Below are positions 5,496 to 7,713 of a DNA stretch of 7,713 bases, one piece after another. The notes under the pieces were generated by a model. The model was not told the origin of the DNA. It ran no database searches and worked only from the letters and a program-made list of their open reading frames with translations. This DNA comes from Planctomycetota bacterium. Lineage in GTDB: Bacteria; Planctomycetota; Brocadiia; JAJRTI01. The translations under genes and the position numbers were made by a program. Within the stretch, counting starts at the first letter, position 1, and every line of letters begins with the position of its first letter. The stretch covers positions 1 through 7,713 of the forward strand of contig JAJRTI010000932.1 of the NCBI GenBank assembly GCA_024278415.1, in the 5' to 3' direction.

Positions 5496-7532
5496 ATGGC
5501 AGCAGAGATCGATTCCGCCCAGTCCGTTCTTCCTCCCGCGGCAGAGATGACGCGCTTCCGTGCGCCAGAGGGCCTGGCCGATGACGCGCCTCCGTTCATC
5601 TATGGGGTCACCGCCCGGCCGAGCCCGCGGCCAACACTGCCACAGAACACGGTTGATGGCGACCCGCACACCGGCTGGTCGGCCCAGGAGGACGGGCAAT
5701 GGCTCACATACCACTTGAGCCGCCCGTGGCAAATTGAGTCGATCGGGATCGTGTGGGACTGCGCCCACAGCGTGAGATTTGACGTGCGCACATCCGTTGA
5801 CGGATGGACTTGGGCAAGTGTGTGCGAGGCCACGAGCCGCGGAAAGCCCGGAGAGATCGAGACCTATCGCTTCGCTCCCGTGCAGGCGCGCTACGTGCGG
5901 CTCGCGTTGCACGGAAGCACGCCCGAGCACTGGCATCGCCTTCGCGAGGTCAAGCTCGGCGACTTGCCGTACAGACCGACGGCGCAAATGCAGTGGTGGT
6001 CCCGCCGGTGGGAGTCCGGTCCGCCCAGCGACGCGTATCTTGCCGCGTACGAACCCGCGCCGACATCATCGTTCGGGGCCATGGCCGCCACGTGTGTGCA
6101 GACCCTGATCGAGAAGGGCACGGACCGGTACGGCAAGGTGCATGCGCCGATCTGGGTGCTCAACCTGGACCTCGAAACCATGGACTGCTTCCCGCGATAC
6201 AACGACGCGCTCATTGAGCGGGCGGCAAGGAGCCTGACTTACAGCATGACGGCTCCGTACGGCGTGGGCTACCGGGCGATCCGCGGGTCTCAACGCGAGT
6301 CGGGCTGCTCCAATCTGTACGTGGATCAGCCCATGATCCGCGCGGCCGCGCTGATGGATCGGGTCAATGGCAACGCGAGGTTCACGCCGGCCGTGAATGC
6401 GTACGTTCGCTGGTACTTCGACTACCTCATGAACGAGAAGACGGGGCTGATGGACTGGGGAGTGCATACGTCGTACGACGTGTTCGAGGAACGCCTCCAG
6501 CACGGCGATGGATACCAGCACGAGTTGCTGGGCATTCTGCCGATGTGGCCCGTGCTGTACGAGGTCGATCCCAAGGCGACGGCGGCGTATCTGGCGAAGT
6601 ATTGGTACTGGCACACCGATCCGAAGACCGGCATCGTCGACCGTCACCCCACGCGTGGCCGAGGACTGGACTTCGCCGCGGCTGCGGGCGAGTTGGCGCT
6701 CGCCTGCGCGTATCTGCACACAAAGGAGCCTGGCGGGCCGTGGTTGGAACGGGCTCTGCAGATCGCTCGATCCCATTGGAATAGCCGCAACCGGGATACG
6801 GACCTGTTTGTGAATACGCCGTACGGGGGCACCGGCAAGCGTTTCGACAACACCTACAGCGATACGACGATCACCGGCTTCTGGGCCAGCCGGGTGCTCA
6901 TGGCCGGCCGCCTCGCCGGGTGCGGGGAACTCTCCGAGATGGCCCGCAAGACGCTTCGAGTTTGGGCCAAGTATGGATGGGACGAGAAGGCGCAGAAGCC
7001 CTGGGCCTCGTTGCAACCCGATGGCGCGCCGAACGTGAAGCCGCGGGATTACTCGGGCGCGACGTACAACAAATTCGACCCGAGCGGACATTGGGATTTC
7101 TGGCAAGATTACGCGTACGGCTTCGAGGCGCCCTTCGCGACTCTCATGACATACGCTGTCGCGGCGGCGTGGCTGGACGATGGGATACTCACACAGCACG
7201 CCATTCGACTGGCCGAATGCTACCGAAAGCTCCTGCCCGCGAACGGCAAGTTAGGCTCGTTCGCAGCGAATTACGGACAGTTGATCAGCTTCTTCCTCGC
7301 GATGGAAAGATTGACACACGACTCGTCTTATCGTCAAACCGCCGAGGCGATCGCCGACGAAGCCGCCCATCATCTGTGGACGGGCCGGTTGTTCCGCGGG
7401 TTCGCCGGACGCACGCACTACACCGCGATCGAGGGGGCGGGGTACCTGGCGCAAGCCTTCTTCGAGCTTGACGCCAATCCGCAAGAGTTGGCGGATTTCC
7501 GCGAAGGGAGTATGTTCTTCTGGAATCTCTGA
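5496..7532 (+). CDS. F5/8 type C (CBM32-like) domain fused to an alpha/alpha-toroid-like carbohydrate-active domain
   Basis: Predicted 678 residues; family not recognised beyond fold level. Residues about 35-155 look like a discoidin/CBM32 domain: NTVDGDPHTGWSA, GQWLTYHL, SIGIVWD, TSVDGWTWASV, ARYVRLALHG and a closing LREVKLGDL. From about 195 to 665 the protein is helical with repeated Trp/Tyr/Asp/His-rich turns (RYNDALIERAARS, LMDWGVHTSYDVFEERLQHGDGYQHELLG, WYWHTDPKTGIVDRHPT, FDNTYSDTTITGFWASR, HYTAIEGAGYLAQAFFEL), as in six/seven-hairpin glycosidases and (alpha/alpha)-toroid polysaccharide lyases. Conserved-looking polar clusters include H324, H336/H342 and E343. ATG 5496 is the first possible ATG after an in-frame TGA at 5484-5486; its ribosome site is weak, and M18 (5547) is an alternative. 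No signal peptide is visible, unlike the preceding gene. It may be cytoplasmic, exported otherwise, or mis-started. It is separated from the preceding gene by 502 bases of repeats, so it probably has its own promoter. Confidence 0.82.
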   Translation: MAAEIDSAQSVLPPAAEMTRFRAPEGLADDAPPFIYGVTARPSPRPTLPQNTVDGDPHTGWSAQEDGQWLTYHLSRPWQIESIGIVWDCAHSVRFDVRTSVDGWTWASVCEATSRGKPGEIETYRFAPVQARYVRLALHGSTPEHWHRLREVKLGDLPYRPTAQMQWWSRRWESGPPSDAYLAAYEPAPTSSFGAMAATCVQTLIEKGTDRYGKVHAPIWVLNLDLETMDCFPRYNDALIERAARSLTYSMTAPYGVGYRAIRGSQRESGCSNLYVDQPMIRAAALMDRVNGNARFTPAVNAYVRWYFDYLMNEKTGLMDWGVHTSYDVFEERLQHGDGYQHELLGILPMWPVLYEVDPKATAAYLAKYWYWHTDPKTGIVDRHPTRGRGLDFAAAAGELALACAYLHTKEPGGPWLERALQIARSHWNSRNRDTDLFVNTPYGGTGKRFDNTYSDTTITGFWASRVLMAGRLAGCGELSEMARKTLRVWAKYGWDEKAQKPWASLQPDGAPNVKPRDYSGATYNKFDPSGHWDFWQDYAYGFEAPFATLMTYAVAAAWLDDGILTQHAIRLAECYRKLLPANGKLGSFAANYGQLISFFLAMERLTHDSSYRQTAEAIADEAAHHLWTGRLFRGFAGRTHYTAIEGAGYLAQAFFELDANPQELADFREGSMFFWNL

Positions 7533-7581
7533 CGTTTCCGCTCATGTTTCAACTGCGGACTGGCTCTGCCTTTCTAGTCGT

Positions 7582-7633
7582 CTCCAACGCCTCAGAACGT
7601 GACAAATGTGTCAAGTTTTGCGAGGCGCTGGAG
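7582..7633 (+). terminator. Long imperfect stem with inner hairpin downstream of the last gene
   Basis: CTCCAACGCCTC (7582-7593) pairs with GAGGCGCTGGAG (7622-7633), 11 of 12 positions, with one A/C mismatch. Inside is TGACA-AATG-TGTCA (7600-7613) followed by AGTTTT. The stem starts 50 bases after the TGA of the preceding gene and may act as a transcript end. The only T-run is internal and short, so terminator function is tentative, and it may instead belong to the adjoining repeat. Confidence 0.4.
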
Positions 7634-7700
7634 CGGAAGGCCTTCGCCTTCCGTCTCGTCCCAAAACCATCGGCTCGGAATGCGAAGGCATTCCGCTCCA
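7629..7700. repeat. Inverted pair of covarying hairpin repeats
   Basis: Two 25-base copies (7629-7653 forward, 7676-7700 reverse) are separated by 22 bases. Each forms its own hairpin: CGGAAGG/CCTTCCG with a six-base loop at 7634-7653, and CGGAATGC/GCATTCCG with loop GAAG at 7676-7695. In the shared orientation they differ at only two positions, which pair with each other in the stem (G-C in the first copy, T-A in the second). The flanking GGAG is kept in both. The remaining DNA to the window end shows no gene. Confidence 0.75.
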
Positions 7701-7713
7701 CCTCGACGGTTTG

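Noticed and set aside
5075..5584. 169-codon plus-strand frame across the repeat array (and smaller ones on both strands)
   Set aside because: It is a translation of the palindromes themselves (VVPQGQ, LAQHFSAGN, PSLRDW), a common kind of false hypothetical protein, and it runs into the real start of the next gene.
6066..7199. 377-codon minus-strand frame opposite the CBM32-toroid gene
   Set aside because: It is an antisense shadow with no domain-like features and no start site.

Overview
The window is GC-rich bacterial DNA of about 7.7 kb. It holds three same-strand genes for large, multidomain carbohydrate-active proteins, separated by intergenic DNA full of palindromes. This style (big glycosidase-like proteins ending in carbohydrate-binding jelly rolls, few regulators, dispersed palindromes such as GTCCCGTAGGGAC and CCCAGCACTTCAGTGCTGGG) suggests an uncultured heterotroph of the Planctomycetota/Verrucomicrobiota/Lentisphaerota neighbourhood. 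That placement is an impression from composition and protein style; there is no marker gene here.

Layout: (1) From the left edge to 2834 lies the 3' part of a glycosidase-like gene. Its frame is open through base 3, so the real start lies outside the window. It stops at an in-frame TAG at 2832-2834, but the same frame continues for 65 protein-like codons to a second TAG at 3030-3032. (2) 3119-4993 encodes a secreted clan GH-A glycosidase (GH51/GH39-like) with a signal peptide, a visible Glu/Glu catalytic pair and a C-terminal CBM4/9-like domain. (3) 4994-5495 is a 502-base gap. It has a GC-rich hairpin directly after the stop, further small hairpins, and a roughly 220-bp mirror-symmetric repeat made of two inverted copies of a composite palindromic unit. 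(4) 5496-7532 encodes a CBM32-like (F5/8 type C, discoidin-like) domain fused to an all-helical toroid-like domain of unrecognised family. (5) 7533-7713 has no gene but contains a long stem and an inverted pair of hairpins of another repeat family, with a compensatory base-pair change between the copies.

The first two genes are 86 bases apart and probably co-transcribed. All three look like parts of a polysaccharide- or glycoside-degrading locus. The arabinofuranosidase/xylosidase-like gene hints at plant or algal hemicellulose or pectin side chains, but the substrate is not determined by what is visible. No SusC/SusD pair, transporter, sulfatase, regulator, tRNA, rRNA, transposase or CRISPR array is visible. 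The points most worth a second look are the amber codon inside gene 1, the mirror-symmetric repeat, and the covarying hairpins at the right edge.
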